Shown here: positions 36,480 to 46,272 of the stretch, piece after piece
Position numbering within the stretch: the stretch's first letter is position 1
Layout: each line of letters starts with the position of its first letter
Origin: Lentzea xinjiangensis
Lineage (GTDB): Bacteria; Actinomycetota; Actinomycetes; Mycobacteriales; Pseudonocardiaceae
Length of the DNA stretch: 64,000 nt
Direction of reading: 5' to 3'
Assembly (NCBI RefSeq): GCF_900110955.1
Contig: NZ_FOFR01000004.1
Coordinates: 195,290 to 259,289 of the forward strand
Translations under genes and position numbers: made by a program
The notes under the pieces: model-generated
Told to the model about the DNA's origin: nothing
Seen by the model: the letters and a program-made list of their open reading frames with translations, nothing else
The model's database searches: none

Positions 36480-36649
36480 GGCTCTCGCACCTCTCAACAA
36501 TTACGACGGGGGAAGACCCAAGTATGCCGAAGCGGCTCTGTGTGACCGAAACTGCACCGCAAGCGCGGTGCCCCCGAGGGGTGAGCGTCGCCGCGCTGGG
36601 CTACGCTCCCGCTTGATCCGTTGGCATGGAACGAGGAGGCGGGCGAGCA

Positions 36650-37582
36650 GTGGGCCTGAAGGAGGGCACCAGGGCACACCGGCTGGCGAAGACCGCCGGG
36701 CTGGTCGGCCTGGTCGGTATCGGGGCCACCGGTTGCTCCACGGACGAGGTGCTGCGCTTCGGCTGGCCGGTGGCCGTCACGCCGCAGGCCGAGAAGATGC
36801 GCGAGCTCTGGACCTGGTCCGTGATCGCCGCGCTCGTCGTCGGCGTCATCGTGTGGGGCCTGATCCTGTGGTCGGTCGTGTTCCACCGCAAGAAGTCGGA
36901 GGAGCTGCCGCGTCAGACGGCGTACAACCTGCCGCTGGAGATCGTGCTCATCGTCGTGCCGACGGTGATCGTGGCGGTGTTGTTCTACTTCACCGCCGTC
37001 ACGCAGAACTACGTGACGGACAAGTCGGGCAAGCCCGACGTGAACGTCGACGTCATCGCGTTCCAGTGGAACTGGGAGTTCCAGTACCCGGACCACAAGA
37101 CCGCGGAGGGCAACGTCGTCAGCACGGTCGGCACCTCGGGCGAGATCCCGATCATGGTGCTGCCGGCGCACAAGCGCGTCCAGTTCACGCTGCGCTCGAC
37201 GGACGTCATCCACTCGTTCTTCGTGCCGGAGTTCCACTTCAAGCGGGACGTCTTCCCGATGCCGGAGAAGAACAACCAGGACAACGTCTTCCAGATCGAC
37301 CAGATCGACCGTCCCGGTGCGTTCGTCGGCCGCTGCGCCGAGCTCTGCGGCTCCTACCACGCGGTGATGAACTTCGAGGTCCGCGCCCTGAACGAGGCCG
37401 ACTTCGACAAGTACATCGAGCTCCGCAAGGAAGTGAACGAGAAGACGGGCAAGCCGTACACCACGGCCGAGGCGCTTTCTCAGGTCAACTGCGGCGAGCT
37501 GTGCGCGCCGCTGGCCACCACGACCACCCCGTTCAACACCGACCGGACGGCCCGTGAGGCCTCCGGCGCGGGTCAGAAGTAG
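36650..37582 (+). CDS. ctaC: Cytochrome c oxidase subunit II
   Basis: 310 residues from GTG 36650, with GAGGAGG upstream. A lipoprotein signal (GATGC-STDE) is followed by two membrane spans and the periplasmic cupredoxin domain. The CuA site is complete: His in DVIHSFFVPEF, then CAELCGSYHAVM with both cysteines, His and Met. It receives electrons from the cytochrome bcc complex encoded at 41.8-45.4 kb. ctaF follows 14 bases later. Confidence 0.95.
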   Translation: MGLKEGTRAHRLAKTAGLVGLVGIGATGCSTDEVLRFGWPVAVTPQAEKMRELWTWSVIAALVVGVIVWGLILWSVVFHRKKSEELPRQTAYNLPLEIVLIVVPTVIVAVLFYFTAVTQNYVTDKSGKPDVNVDVIAFQWNWEFQYPDHKTAEGNVVSTVGTSGEIPIMVLPAHKRVQFTLRSTDVIHSFFVPEFHFKRDVFPMPEKNNQDNVFQIDQIDRPGAFVGRCAELCGSYHAVMNFEVRALNEADFDKYIELRKEVNEKTGKPYTTAEALSQVNCGELCAPLATTTTPFNTDRTAREASGAGQK

Positions 37583-37596
37583 GGACACGCCCCGCG

Positions 37597-38013
37597 ATGA
37601 AGATCGAAGCTCGCGTATTCGACCTGGTGATGGCCTTCTCGTTCCTGATGGCCGTCGTCTACGGCTGGTGGACGCACGCGGCGACCGGCCACGTCGAGCC
37701 CACCGGCACGGTGGCGCTCGCGCTCACCGGTGGCCTGGCCCTCATCACCGGCACCTACTTCCGGTTTGTCGCCCGCCGCATCGAGGTGCGGCCGGAGGAC
37801 AACCCCGAGGCCGAGGTGTCCGACGGTGCCGGTGAGCTGGGCTTCTTCAGCCCCGGCTCGTACTGGCCGATCGGCCTCGCGGCCGCGGCGGCAACCGCCG
37901 GTGTCGCGGTGGCGTTCTGGCACGTGTGGATGCTCGTGATCGCCGTCGTGCTGGTGCTGATCGCGGTCGGCGGTCTGGTGTTCGAGTACCACACCGGTCC
38001 CAACCACGACTGA
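37597..38013 (+). CDS. ctaF: Cytochrome c oxidase subunit IV, actinobacterial type
   Basis: 138 residues, four membrane spans: ARVFDLVMAFSFLMAVVYGWW, then LTGGLALITGTYFRF and a C-terminal pair. The central ELGFFSPGSYWPI is the family signature. Operon with ctaC (Rv2200c-Rv2199c order). Confidence 0.92.
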   Translation: MKIEARVFDLVMAFSFLMAVVYGWWTHAATGHVEPTGTVALALTGGLALITGTYFRFVARRIEVRPEDNPEAEVSDGAGELGFFSPGSYWPIGLAAAAATAGVAVAFWHVWMLVIAVVLVLIAVGGLVFEYHTGPNHD

Positions 38014-38039
38014 CGTCCGGCACGTCCGGGCAGCGCACT

Positions 38040-38078
38040 CGGCCGAGGCCCCCTCCGCAACGGAGGGGGCCTCGGCCG
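38040..38078 (+). terminator. Terminator of ctaC-ctaF
   Basis: A perfect 18-bp stem (38040-38057 with 38061-38078) and loop CAA followed by TT, 27 bases after the ctaF stop. Confidence 0.85.
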
Positions 38079-38102
38079 TTTCCCGGGCACAGCACCGACG
38101 CG

Positions 38103-38141
38103 AAAGGGCCCCTTCCGCCGTGGTGGCGGAAGGGGCCCTTT
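38103..38141 (-). terminator. Terminator of the acyltransferase gene
   Basis: A perfect 17-bp stem (38103-38119 with 38125-38141), 32 bases past the minus-strand acyltransferase stop, back to back with the ctaF terminator. Confidence 0.85.
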
Positions 38142-38172
38142 TCACTGGTCCTTCGCGGTGTGCCGCGGAGCG

Positions 38173-38856
38173 CTAGGCGGCGGCGGGGACCTTCTCCGGC
38201 GTCTTCTGGTACGCGTCGACGTACTCCTGGCCGCTCAGGTCGAGGATGCGGTAGATGATCTCGTCGGTGACGCTGCGCAGCACCGGCAGCGACTCCTGCA
38301 TGCCGTCGTAGCGGCTGAAGTCGAGCGGCTCGCCGAACCGGACGGTCACCGGGACGATCTTCGGGAACTTGCTGCCGACCGGCTGCACCTTGTCCGTGCC
38401 GATGATGCCCACCGGCACGACCGGGGCGCCGGACTCGAGCGCCATGCGGGCCACCCCCGTGCGGCCGCGGTGGAGCATGCCGTCGAGCGAGCGGGTGCCC
38501 TCCGGGTAGATGGCGAAGGCGTCACCGCGGGCGAGGATCTCGGCGGCCGTGTCGAGCGCGGCGCGGGCGTCACGCCCCTTGCCGCGGTGCACCGGCACGT
38601 GACCCAGCGACGAGAAGAACCAGCGCGACAGCGAGCCCTTCACGCCGGTGCCCGTGAAGTACTCCGCCTTGGCGAGGAACGACACGCGGCGCGGGACGAC
38701 CATCGGGATCACGACGCTGTCGATGAAGCTGAGGTGGTTGGCCGCCAGGATGACCGGGCCGTCGGTGGGGATGTTCTCCAGCCCTTCCACCACGGGGCGG
38801 TAGACGAGACGGGCTGCGCGCGCGACGACGTGTTTCATCACCGGGTAGAGGACCAT
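38173..38856 (-). CDS. 1-acyl-sn-glycerol-3-phosphate acyltransferase family (PlsC-like)
   Basis: 227 residues from ATG 38856, aligned with the mycobacterial Rv2182c start. Acyltransferase motifs: NHLSFIDS (catalytic His and Asp), FLAKAEYFTG, YPEGTRS and a later VPVGIIGT. It would acylate lysophosphatidate or a related lipid. The equivalent gene is next to Rv2183c-Rv2184c in mycobacteria, so it has moved here. Confidence 0.88.
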   Translation of the reverse strand: MVLYPVMKHVVARAARLVYRPVVEGLENIPTDGPVILAANHLSFIDSVVIPMVVPRRVSFLAKAEYFTGTGVKGSLSRWFFSSLGHVPVHRGKGRDARAALDTAAEILARGDAFAIYPEGTRSLDGMLHRGRTGVARMALESGAPVVPVGIIGTDKVQPVGSKFPKIVPVTVRFGEPLDFSRYDGMQESLPVLRSVTDEIIYRILDLSGQEYVDAYQKTPEKVPAAA

Positions 38857-39084
38857 GCCTCCAGCATTCCAGGTGGCGGTTGCCGCCGCGTTACCACGTG
38901 GTGCGCATCTCCAGCCCATCACTCGCTCGGACTACGCGGGTGCGTCGGCCGTGCGAGGAGGGTCACGCGGCGACGACGAGACGTGACGAAACGCACCGCA
39001 CGGCCTGGTCCGGGCCGCGTCACCCGGCAGGCCCCGCCGGCGCCACCGGCCGGCCCAGGCCCGAGCGGGCGCCGCGCCGGCAGG

Positions 39085-40125
39085 CTAGCCCTTGAGCGAG
39101 GCTGAGAGCTCCACCCAGCGGCTCAGCAGTGCCGCCGCCCGGCCCGAGTCGACGGCGTCCGCCGCGCGGCTCAGCGAGGCCGTCAGGTCGGCGTGCAGGT
39201 CGTCGGAGAACCCGCTGTGCGCCGCGATGGCGCCGGCGGCGTTCACCAGCACCGCGTCGCGCACCGACCCCGTCTTGCCGGCCACCAGGTCGCGGACCAC
39301 CCGGGCGTTCACGGAGGCGTCGCCGCCCTTCAGGTCCTCCTCGCGCGCGGGCTCCACGCCGAGCACGGCAGGGTCGATCGTCTCCGTGCGCACCACGCCG
39401 TCCTGGGCGAGCCACGCGGACGTCGTCGTGGTCGTGGTGATCTCGTCGAGGCCGTCGTCGCCGCGGACCACCAGCGCGGTGTTGCGGCGGCGCGCGAACA
39501 CGCCGGCGATCAGCGGCGCCGCGGCGGCCCTGGCGCAGCCGATCAGGCCGACGGTGGGCTGCGCGGGGTTCGTCAGGGGGCCGAGCAGGTTGAACGAGGT
39601 CGGGATGCCGATCTCGCGGCGCACCGGGCCCGCGTGCCGGAAGCCGGGGTGGAACACCGGCGCGAAGCAGAAGCCGATGCCCAGCTCCCGCACCGTCGCC
39701 CGCACGCCCTCCGGCGGCAGGTCGATCGCGACGCCGAGCGCCTCCAGCACGTCCGCCGTGCCGCACTGCGACGAGGCCGCCCGGTTGCCGTGCTTCACCA
39801 CCGGGACGCCCGCGGCCGCCGTGACGATGGCGGCCATCGTCGAAATGTTCACCGAACCGGAATGGTCGCCGCCGGTGCCCACGATGTCGGCCGCCCGCAC
39901 GTCCACGGTGAAGCGGCGCGCGTGGTTGAGCATCATCGTCGCGAGGCCGTCGATCTCCTCCGGCGTCTCGCCCTTGGCCCTCAGCGCGACGATGAACGCC
40001 GCGATCTGGGCGGGCGTCGCCGCGCCCGACATGACCTGGTCCATGCCCCACGAGGTGTCGCCGGCGGTCAGGTCGACGCCGTCGAGCAGCCGGTTGAGCA
40101 GCGAGGGCCAGGTGCGCTCCGCCAT
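39085..40125 (-). CDS. trpD: Anthranilate phosphoribosyltransferase
   Basis: 346 residues. PRPP loop GTGGDHSGSVNIST, KHGNRAASSQCGTADVLEALG and the DE metal pair are present. Second step of tryptophan synthesis. It stands apart from other trp genes, as in mycobacteria (Rv2192c beside ctaE). It starts five bases after the response-regulator-like gene. Confidence 0.94.
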   Translation of the reverse strand: MAERTWPSLLNRLLDGVDLTAGDTSWGMDQVMSGAATPAQIAAFIVALRAKGETPEEIDGLATMMLNHARRFTVDVRAADIVGTGGDHSGSVNISTMAAIVTAAAGVPVVKHGNRAASSQCGTADVLEALGVAIDLPPEGVRATVRELGIGFCFAPVFHPGFRHAGPVRREIGIPTSFNLLGPLTNPAQPTVGLIGCARAAAAPLIAGVFARRRNTALVVRGDDGLDEITTTTTTSAWLAQDGVVRTETIDPAVLGVEPAREEDLKGGDASVNARVVRDLVAGKTGSVRDAVLVNAAGAIAAHSGFSDDLHADLTASLSRAADAVDSGRAAALLSRWVELSASLKG

Positions 40126-40130
40126 CCCGA

Positions 40131-40541
40131 TCAGCCCTTGACGACGGGAACAGCCGAGCTCCGCAGCACCTCGGCCACGGTCTCGGCGGCGGCCAGCGGG
40201 TCGAGCGGGTGCACGAGCACCGCGTCGGCCTGCGACCAGGTCGCGAGCCAGCGGTCGTCCTTGCGGCGCACCGCGACGACGACCGGCGGGCAGTCGGTGA
40301 TCTCGTCCTTGAGCTGGCGCGACAGGCCCATGCCCCCGGTCGGCTGCGCCTCGCCGTCGAGGATCAGCAGGTCGACGGTGCCGTTGTCCACCTCGTAGAG
40401 GACGTCGGCGATCGCGCCCGCCTCGATGAAGTCGACCCTCGGCAGGTCCGGCGCGGGACGGCGGCCGACCGCAGTGATGATCGTCTCACGCACCTCGGGC
40501 CGGTGGCTGAACACCAGGATCTTCGTGGTCTGCGTGCTCAT
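40131..40541 (-). CDS. Receiver-like protein upstream of trpD
   Basis: 136 residues from ATG 40541. The order of beta strands is like a response-regulator receiver: KILVFSHRPEVRETI, VDLLILDGEA at the usual phospho-Asp strand, and a late VLVHPLDP in place of KPF. The acidic pocket is not complete, so it may not be phosphorylated. Probably co-transcribed with trpD. Confidence 0.7.
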   Translation of the reverse strand: MSTQTTKILVFSHRPEVRETIITAVGRRPAPDLPRVDFIEAGAIADVLYEVDNGTVDLLILDGEAQPTGGMGLSRQLKDEITDCPPVVVAVRRKDDRWLATWSQADAVLVHPLDPLAAAETVAEVLRSSAVPVVKG

Positions 40542-40605
40542 CTCTCGATCCTCCGCTGCGACTGCTGACTGGGCCGTCAAGAAAGTGACCAAGGTCGCGG
40601 CGATG

Positions 40606-41007
40606 CTATCGGGCCGCCGCCGGCCGCGGTTGCAGGGCGTCCCACCCCAGGGCGTCCCCGCCGAGCCGTTGCGCCAGCGAGGCCATCCGCGAGCGCTCCT
40701 GGGCGCAGTGCAGCGCGTCCAGCTCCTGCACCCGGCTGACCTGCGTCACCTCGCCCGCGACGAGCACCCAGCCGTCCGGTGCGAGCAGCTCCCGCGCGCG
40801 TTCTACCTGGTCAGAGGGGATGCGCAGGTGGTGGCGCAGCACCGCGGGCTCGTCGGCGCGCCACTGCGGGGAGCGGGCGAGCGCCGCCGAATCGGCCTCC
40901 GCGATGTCGAAGGCCTCGACGACCACGACGAGGTCCGGGTCGTCGAGCGACAACGCCGGTTCGCCCTCCCGGCGCAGCAGCTCCCGCAATCGGCCCAGCA
41001 AACCCAT
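40606..41007 (-). CDS. Hypothetical protein (133 residues)
   Basis: It starts MGLLGRLRELLRREGE and has a segment DPDLVVVVEAFDIAEADSAAL and a C-terminal basic tail. It may be an alpha/beta protein. No family recognised. Divergent from ctaE with about 93 bp between. Ends 64 bases before the receiver-like gene start. Confidence 0.65.
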   Translation of the reverse strand: MGLLGRLRELLRREGEPALSLDDPDLVVVVEAFDIAEADSAALARSPQWRADEPAVLRHHLRIPSDQVERARELLAPDGWVLVAGEVTQVSRVQELDALHCAQERSRMASLAQRLGGDALGWDALQPRPAAAR

Positions 41008-41100
41008 CCGTTGACCTCCTCGCGGTCACCCGCCGTGTGACCCAGCCGACCCATGATCCGCCCAGGACCCGATGGGCGGAGCAAATAAGCGCAAGCAATA

Positions 41101-41709
41101 ATGCTGCTCGTGACCACGGCAGCGCCTTCAATCGGCCAGCGCGTGCACTCGCTGAACCGTCCGAACATGGTCAGCGTCGGCACGATCGTCTGGCTGTCCA
41201 GCGAGCTCATGTTCTTCGCTGGCCTCTTCGCCATGTTCTTCACGGTGAAGGCCCAGAACGAGGGACCCTGGCCCCCGCCTCCCACGCACCTGAACGTCCC
41301 CTACGCGTCGGTCTTCACGATCATCCTGGTCGCGTCGTCCTTCACCTGTCAGTGGGGCGTGTTCGCGGCGGAGCGGGGTGACGTCTTCGGTCTTCGTCGC
41401 TGGTACATCGTGACGCTGATCATGGGAGCGATCTTCGTCGGCGGCCAGGCGGGTGAGTACATCGAGCTGGTCCACGCGGGCACCACGATCCCGTCGTCGG
41501 CCTACGGCACGGTCTTCTACCTGACCACCGGCTTCCACGGCCTGCACGTCATCGGCGGCTTGATCGCGTTCGTCTACCTGTTGATCCGGACGAAGCTCAG
41601 CAAGTTCACGCCGGCACAGGCCACCTCGGCGATCGTCGTGTCGTACTACTGGCACTTCGTCGACGTCGTGTGGATCGGCCTGTTCGCCATCATCTACATC
41701 GTGCCCTGA
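41101..41709 (+). CDS. ctaE: Cytochrome c oxidase subunit III
   Basis: 202 residues, five membrane spans, actinobacterial short form. [34 protein letters not shown] and [16 protein letters not shown] are characteristic. ATG 41101 (GTG 41110 is an alternative). First gene of ctaE-qcrC-qcrA-qcrB. Confidence 0.95.
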   Translation: MLLVTTAAPSIGQRVHSLNRPNMVSVGTIVWLSSELMFFAGLFAMFFTVKAQNEGPWPPPPTHLNVPYASVFTIILVASSFTCQWGVFAAERGDVFGLRRWYIVTLIMGAIFVGGQAGEYIELVHAGTTIPSSAYGTVFYLTTGFHGLHVIGGLIAFVYLLIRTKLSKFTPAQATSAIVVSYYWHFVDVVWIGLFAIIYIVP

Positions 41710-41770
41710 CCCGGTCGGCACGAAGCCAAGCCACGAGCTCCCGAACTGACAGCAAGGGTTGCCGCACACC

Positions 41771-42583
41771 ATGACCACCACGACGAAACGCCCCCGCGGC
41801 GCCCGCACGAAGCTGCGCCGCCGGGTCGCCGGACTGCTCGCACTGGGCTTCGGCCTGCTGAGCGCCGGCATGCTGTTCGCCGCCTTCGCGCCCCAGGCGC
41901 AGACCGCCCAGGCGCAGCAGCAGGACGCCCTGGTCCGCCAGGGCGAGCAGATCTACCTGAACACCTGCATGAGCTGCCACGGCAAGTCGCTCGAGGGTGT
42001 CGAGGGCCGCGGGCCGAGCCTCGTGGGCGTCGGCGACGCCGCGGTGTACTTCCAGACTTCCTCCGGCCGCATGCCGCTGGCGCGGCAGGAGGCGCAGGGC
42101 ATCCGCAAGCCCGCGAAGCTCTCCCCCGAGCAGATCAACGCGCTGATGGCCTACATCACCGCGAACGGTGGCGAGGGCCCGAAGAAGCCCTCCGAGTCCG
42201 GTGAGGCCCTGCGCGGCGACAACCCGGCGCGCGGTGGCGAGCTCTTCCGCCTCAACTGCGCGAGCTGCCACAACTTCACGGGTCGCGGCGGCGCCCTGTC
42301 GTCCGGCAAGTTCGCGCCGGCGCTCGACGGGGTGAGCGAGGAGCAGATCTACACGGCGATGCTGAGCGGCCCGCAGAACATGCCGAAGTTCGGCGAGCGC
42401 CAGCTCACGCCGGAAGAGAAGAAAGACATCATCGCGTACGTCAAGTCGGTCACCGACGGAAACAACAACTCCGGCGGTAACCCCCTGGGCGGGTTCGGGC
42501 CCGTCTCGGAGGGATTGATCGCGTTCATCGTGGGCATCGCCGCGCTCATCGGCGTGACCCTCTGGATCGGAGCCAAGGCATGA
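41771..42583 (+). CDS. qcrC: Cytochrome bc1 complex dihaem cytochrome c subunit
   Basis: 270 residues from ATG 41771. An N-terminal signal/anchor, two haem c sites CMSCH and CASCH, and a C-terminal membrane helix ([20 protein letters not shown]). Both domains replace a soluble cytochrome c and pass electrons directly to oxidase in the bcc-aa3 supercomplex. The stop overlaps the qcrA start. Confidence 0.95.
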   Translation: MTTTTKRPRGARTKLRRRVAGLLALGFGLLSAGMLFAAFAPQAQTAQAQQQDALVRQGEQIYLNTCMSCHGKSLEGVEGRGPSLVGVGDAAVYFQTSSGRMPLARQEAQGIRKPAKLSPEQINALMAYITANGGEGPKKPSESGEALRGDNPARGGELFRLNCASCHNFTGRGGALSSGKFAPALDGVSEEQIYTAMLSGPQNMPKFGERQLTPEEKKDIIAYVKSVTDGNNNSGGNPLGGFGPVSEGLIAFIVGIAALIGVTLWIGAKA

Positions 42584-43707
42584 GCGGCGACAAGCCGACC
42601 GACCTGCCCAGCGAGGCAGAGCTCGCGGAGATGAGCCGGGACGACCTCGTCAGGCTCGGCACGAAGATGGACGGCGTCGAGCTCGTCCACTACGAGGAGA
42701 AGTTCCCGGTGGCGGGCACCCGCGCCGAGCGCCGTGCCCAGCGCTCCGTCGCGCTGTGGTTCCTGCTCTCCGCGCTGTCCGGCGTGGCCTTCCTCGGCGT
42801 GTTCCTGTTCTGGCCGTACCAGTACGAGGCCCCGCACACCGAGCGCCACCTGCTGCACCTGCTCTACAACCCGCTGATCGGCCTGTTCCTCGGCCTGTCG
42901 GTGCTGGCCCTGGGCATCGGCGCGCTGCTCTACACCAAGAAGTTCCTGCCCGACGAGCTCGCCGTGCAGCAGCGCCACGACGGCCCCTCCCCCCAGGTCG
43001 ACCGCGCCACGCTCGTGGCGGAGCTCGCCGACGCCGGTCAGCGCAGCGGCATCGGCCGCCGCAACCTGATCAAGCGCACCGCGGGCCTCGGCGCCGGTGT
43101 GCTGGGCCTCGGCATCGCCGTCGTCCCGCTGGGCGCGCTCGTCAGGAACCCGCACTCGGACAGCGAGACCAAGAACTCGCTGTGGCACACGAGCTGGAAG
43201 CCGGAGAAGCCGGGCGAGAAGGTCTACCTGCGCCGTCACACCGGCAACTTCCACGAGGTCTCCCTGGTGCGTCCCGAGGACGTCGAGCCGGGCGGCTTCG
43301 AGACGGTGTTCCCGTTCCGCGAGTCCGAGCGCAACGACGAGCACGCGCTGGTCGCGGCCCTCAAGCGGTCCGACGCGCCGGTCATGCTCATCCGCATGCG
43401 CCCGAACCAGGCCATCGTCAAGCGCGCCGGCCAGGAGGACTTCAACTACGGCGACCTGTACGCGTACTCGAAGGTCTGCACGCACCTGGGTTGCCCGACG
43501 TCGCTGTTCGAGCAGCAGACCGGTCTGCTGCTCTGCCCGTGCCACCAGTCGCAGTTCGACGTGTTCGAGTACGCCAAGCCGCGGTTCGGTCCGGCAACCC
43601 GTCCTCTTCCCCAGCTTCCGATCACGGTGGACGAAGACGGATACTTGGTTGCCCGCAGCGACTTCATCGAGGCTGTGGGTCCGGCGTTCTGGGAGCGGAA
43701 GTCATGA
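42580..43707 (+). CDS. qcrA: Cytochrome bc1 complex Rieske iron-sulfur subunit
   Basis: 375 residues. The actinobacterial form with three N-terminal membrane spans and a C-terminal Rieske domain: CTHLGCP and CPCHQSQFD bind the 2Fe-2S cluster. [17 protein letters not shown] before the third span resembles a Tat motif used for translocation. ATGA overlaps on both sides. Confidence 0.95.
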   Translation: MSGDKPTDLPSEAELAEMSRDDLVRLGTKMDGVELVHYEEKFPVAGTRAERRAQRSVALWFLLSALSGVAFLGVFLFWPYQYEAPHTERHLLHLLYNPLIGLFLGLSVLALGIGALLYTKKFLPDELAVQQRHDGPSPQVDRATLVAELADAGQRSGIGRRNLIKRTAGLGAGVLGLGIAVVPLGALVRNPHSDSETKNSLWHTSWKPEKPGEKVYLRRHTGNFHEVSLVRPEDVEPGGFETVFPFRESERNDEHALVAALKRSDAPVMLIRMRPNQAIVKRAGQEDFNYGDLYAYSKVCTHLGCPTSLFEQQTGLLLCPCHQSQFDVFEYAKPRFGPATRPLPQLPITVDEDGYLVARSDFIEAVGPAFWERKS

Positions 43708-45368
43708 GTGCCATCACCACGCCGACGAAGCCGGCCAATGCCGCCGCGCGCGTCGCCGGAGCGGCGGCCAACGCTGCCGACGAGCGGTTCCACCCGGCCG
43801 CTGGCCTGCGCAAACAGCTCAACAAGGTCTTCCCGACGCACTGGTCGTTCCTGCTCGGTGAGATCGCGCTCTACAGCTTCATCGTGCTGCTGCTGTCGGG
43901 TACCTACCTGGCGTTGTTCTTCGACCCGTCGATGACCGAGGTCACCTACAACGGCGCGTTCGAGAACCTGCGCGGCATCGAGATGTCGCGCGCGTTCGCC
44001 TCGACGCTCGACATCTCGTTCGAGACCCGCGGTGGCCTGTTCGTCCGCCAGGTGCACCACTGGGCGGCGCTGCTGTTCATGGCCGCGATCGTCGTGCACA
44101 TGTTCCGGGTCTTCTTCACCGGCGCGTTCCGCAAGCCGCGTGAGATCAACTGGGTCATCGGCATCGTGCTGTTCATGCTCGGCGCGATCGAGGGCTTCCT
44201 CGGCTACTCGCTGCCGGACGACCTGCTCTCCGGTACGGGCCTGCGCGTGATGGCGGCGCTGCTGATCTCGATCCCGGTGATCGGAACGTGGCTGAACTGG
44301 CTGATCTTCGGCGGGGAGTTCCCCGGCACGGACGTCATCCCGATGCTCTACACCGCGCACATCCTGATCATCCCGGCGATCATCCTCGGTTTGGTCGCGG
44401 CGCACCTCGCGCTGGTCTGGTACCAGAAGCACACCCAGTTCCCCGGCGTGGGCCGCAAGGAGACGAACGTCGTCGGCGTCCGCATCATGCCGGTGTTCGC
44501 GGCCAAGGGCGGCGGCTTCTTCGCGATCGTCGTCGGTGTCACCGCGGTCATGGGCGGTGTCTTCCAGATCAACCCGGTGTGGAACTTCGGCCCGTACAAC
44601 CCGTCACAGGTCTCGGCGGGGTCGCAGCCCGACTGGTACATGGGCTGGACCGACGGTCTGATGCGCATCTGGCCCGCGTGGGAGTTCTACCTGGGCAACT
44701 ACACGATCCCGGAGCCGTTCCTGCCGTTCATCCTCGGCCTGCCGCTGCTGACCGGCATCGCGGCGGTCTACCCGTGGATCGAGCGCAGGATGACCAAGGA
44801 CTACGCGCACCACAACCTGCTGCAGCGCCCGCGTGACGTGCCCGTCCGCACCGCGCTCGGCTGGATGGCGATCACGTACTTCATGGTCCTGCTGCTCATG
44901 GGCGGCAACGACATCATCGCGTACCAGTTCGACATCTCGTTGAACCTGACGACGTGGATGGGTCGCGTCGGCATGCTGGTGCTGCCTCCGATCGCGTACT
45001 TCGTCGCCTACCGCATCTGCATCGGCCTGCAGCGCGGCGACCGCGAGGTGCTGGAGCACGGCGTGGAGACCGGCATCATCAAGCGCCTGCCGCACGGCGA
45101 GTTCATCGAGGTCCACCAGCCGCTCGGCCCGGTGGACGACCACGGCCACCCGATCCCGCTCGCCTACCAGGGCGCGTCGGTGCCGAAGAAGATGAACAAG
45201 CTCGGCTCGGCGGGCCACCCGGTCGCCGGCAGCACGTGGTCGCCGGACCCGGTCGAGGAGACCGTGGCCCTGGAGAACGCGCGCGCGAAGCGGCACGTCA
45301 CCGAAGGCCTCAGCGCCGAGGACACGGCCGGCGAGCTCGCGGGCAAGCCGTCCGACCCGAAGGCCTGA
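43704..45368 (+). CDS. qcrB: Cytochrome bc1 complex cytochrome b subunit
   Basis: 554 residues from ATG 43704. Eight or more spans, haem-ligand histidines in [11 protein letters not shown] and in the fourth helix ([19 protein letters not shown]), and PDWYMGW at the quinol site. A long cytoplasmic C-terminal tail (~120 residues) is typical of actinobacteria. Last gene of the operon, followed by a terminator. Confidence 0.95.
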   Translation: MSAITTPTKPANAAARVAGAAANAADERFHPAAGLRKQLNKVFPTHWSFLLGEIALYSFIVLLLSGTYLALFFDPSMTEVTYNGAFENLRGIEMSRAFASTLDISFETRGGLFVRQVHHWAALLFMAAIVVHMFRVFFTGAFRKPREINWVIGIVLFMLGAIEGFLGYSLPDDLLSGTGLRVMAALLISIPVIGTWLNWLIFGGEFPGTDVIPMLYTAHILIIPAIILGLVAAHLALVWYQKHTQFPGVGRKETNVVGVRIMPVFAAKGGGFFAIVVGVTAVMGGVFQINPVWNFGPYNPSQVSAGSQPDWYMGWTDGLMRIWPAWEFYLGNYTIPEPFLPFILGLPLLTGIAAVYPWIERRMTKDYAHHNLLQRPRDVPVRTALGWMAITYFMVLLLMGGNDIIAYQFDISLNLTTWMGRVGMLVLPPIAYFVAYRICIGLQRGDREVLEHGVETGIIKRLPHGEFIEVHQPLGPVDDHGHPIPLAYQGASVPKKMNKLGSAGHPVAGSTWSPDPVEETVALENARAKRHVTEGLSAEDTAGELAGKPSDPKA

Positions 45369-45388
45369 CCCCGCTCGGACCAGAGCCG

Positions 45389-45421
45389 AAAAGCCCCCGT
45401 GGAACTTCCACGGGGGCTTTT
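45389..45421. terminator. Terminator after qcrB
   Basis: A perfect 15-bp stem (45389-45403 with 45407-45421) starting AAAA and ending TTTT, loop ACT. It can serve both qcrB and the convergent RAM-domain gene. Confidence 0.9.
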
Positions 45422-45447
45422 CGCTGTCTCGGTGTTCTTCGGGCTTC

Positions 45448-45735
45448 TTACTGGGCGTCGTCCAGGCCGATGGCGAACGCCGCCTCGTCGTCGCGCTTCG
45501 AGTAGCTGCGGAACGCGATGTGCGTGTCGGTGTTCAGCACGCCCGCGACCTTGCTGATCTTGCCGGGCACCAGCGCCGCGAGGTCCTCGTGCTCGCTGAC
45601 CCGCACGAGCGCGATCAGGTCGACGTCGCCCGCGCAGGAGTACACCTCCGTGACTCCGTCGATGTCGGCGATCTCCTGCGCCGCCTCTGGGATGCGTTCG
45701 GCGGCGGCCTGGATCAGCACGATGGCGGTGACCAC
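45448..45735 (-). CDS. Stand-alone Lrp/AsnC ligand-binding (RAM) domain protein
   Basis: 95 residues. A bare AsnC effector domain without a DNA-binding part: VTAIVLIQAAAERIPEAAQ, YSCAGDVDLIALVRV and VLNTDTHIAFRSYS. Such proteins bind amino acids and may modulate full-length Lrp regulators. Commonly found near the qcr genes of actinobacteria, from memory. Confidence 0.85.
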   Translation of the reverse strand: MVTAIVLIQAAAERIPEAAQEIADIDGVTEVYSCAGDVDLIALVRVSEHEDLAALVPGKISKVAGVLNTDTHIAFRSYSKRDDEAAFAIGLDDAQ

Positions 45736-46272
45736 GGCGTCCTCCTCGGGGTCTCGGCACGGGTGTCTGAAGCACCCGTAGTCTGCCCTACCGGATGATC
45801 GACGGCGTGAGGACGTCGTTGTCCGTGTGAGTGCCTGGCCGCGGTCGGCATGGGGTCGCTGGTTCTCCGCGGAACGGGCGGTGGGCCGGGTTCACCGGGG
45901 GCTTGTTCGGCCGAGGCGCCCAAGACGCTGGCTCCGTGCCGCCGCCGCTGGGCAGGAGCCGGTGCCACCAGCGGAGGGTCAGGCCCACCGGCCGGGCACC
46001 GGCGGCCTGCTCGGCCCAAGGCACCCGGGCCGCCGCGCTGGTGTGCGGATGCCGCGACTCCGCGCGGGGCCCGGGCCACCGGCCGGTGGCCGAGGTGTTG
46101 CTGGATTCGTGTGGAACGGGCGGTGGGCCAGGTTCACCGGTCGTGTGCCGGGGGCTTGTTCGACCTGAGGCGCCGGGCCGCTGACCTCTTGCCGCCGCCG
46201 TTCCGCAGGAGTCAGCGCCACCGGCGGCGGCTGACCGAGTCGCGGCTCCCGCCCCAGGCAACCAGCGGAGGG
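45736..46272. repeat. 537-bp gene-free gap with duplicated segments
   Basis: No gene seen. Two families of imperfect direct repeats occur. Unit A starts GGAACGGGCGGTGGGCC at about 45871 and 46113 (50-62 bp each). Unit B starts ACCAGCGGAGGGTCAGGCCC at 45967 and 46261 (70-80 bp). The second B copy forms the last ~23 codons of the downstream nuclease gene, so the first copy is a displaced duplicate of that gene's 3' end. Confidence 0.65.
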
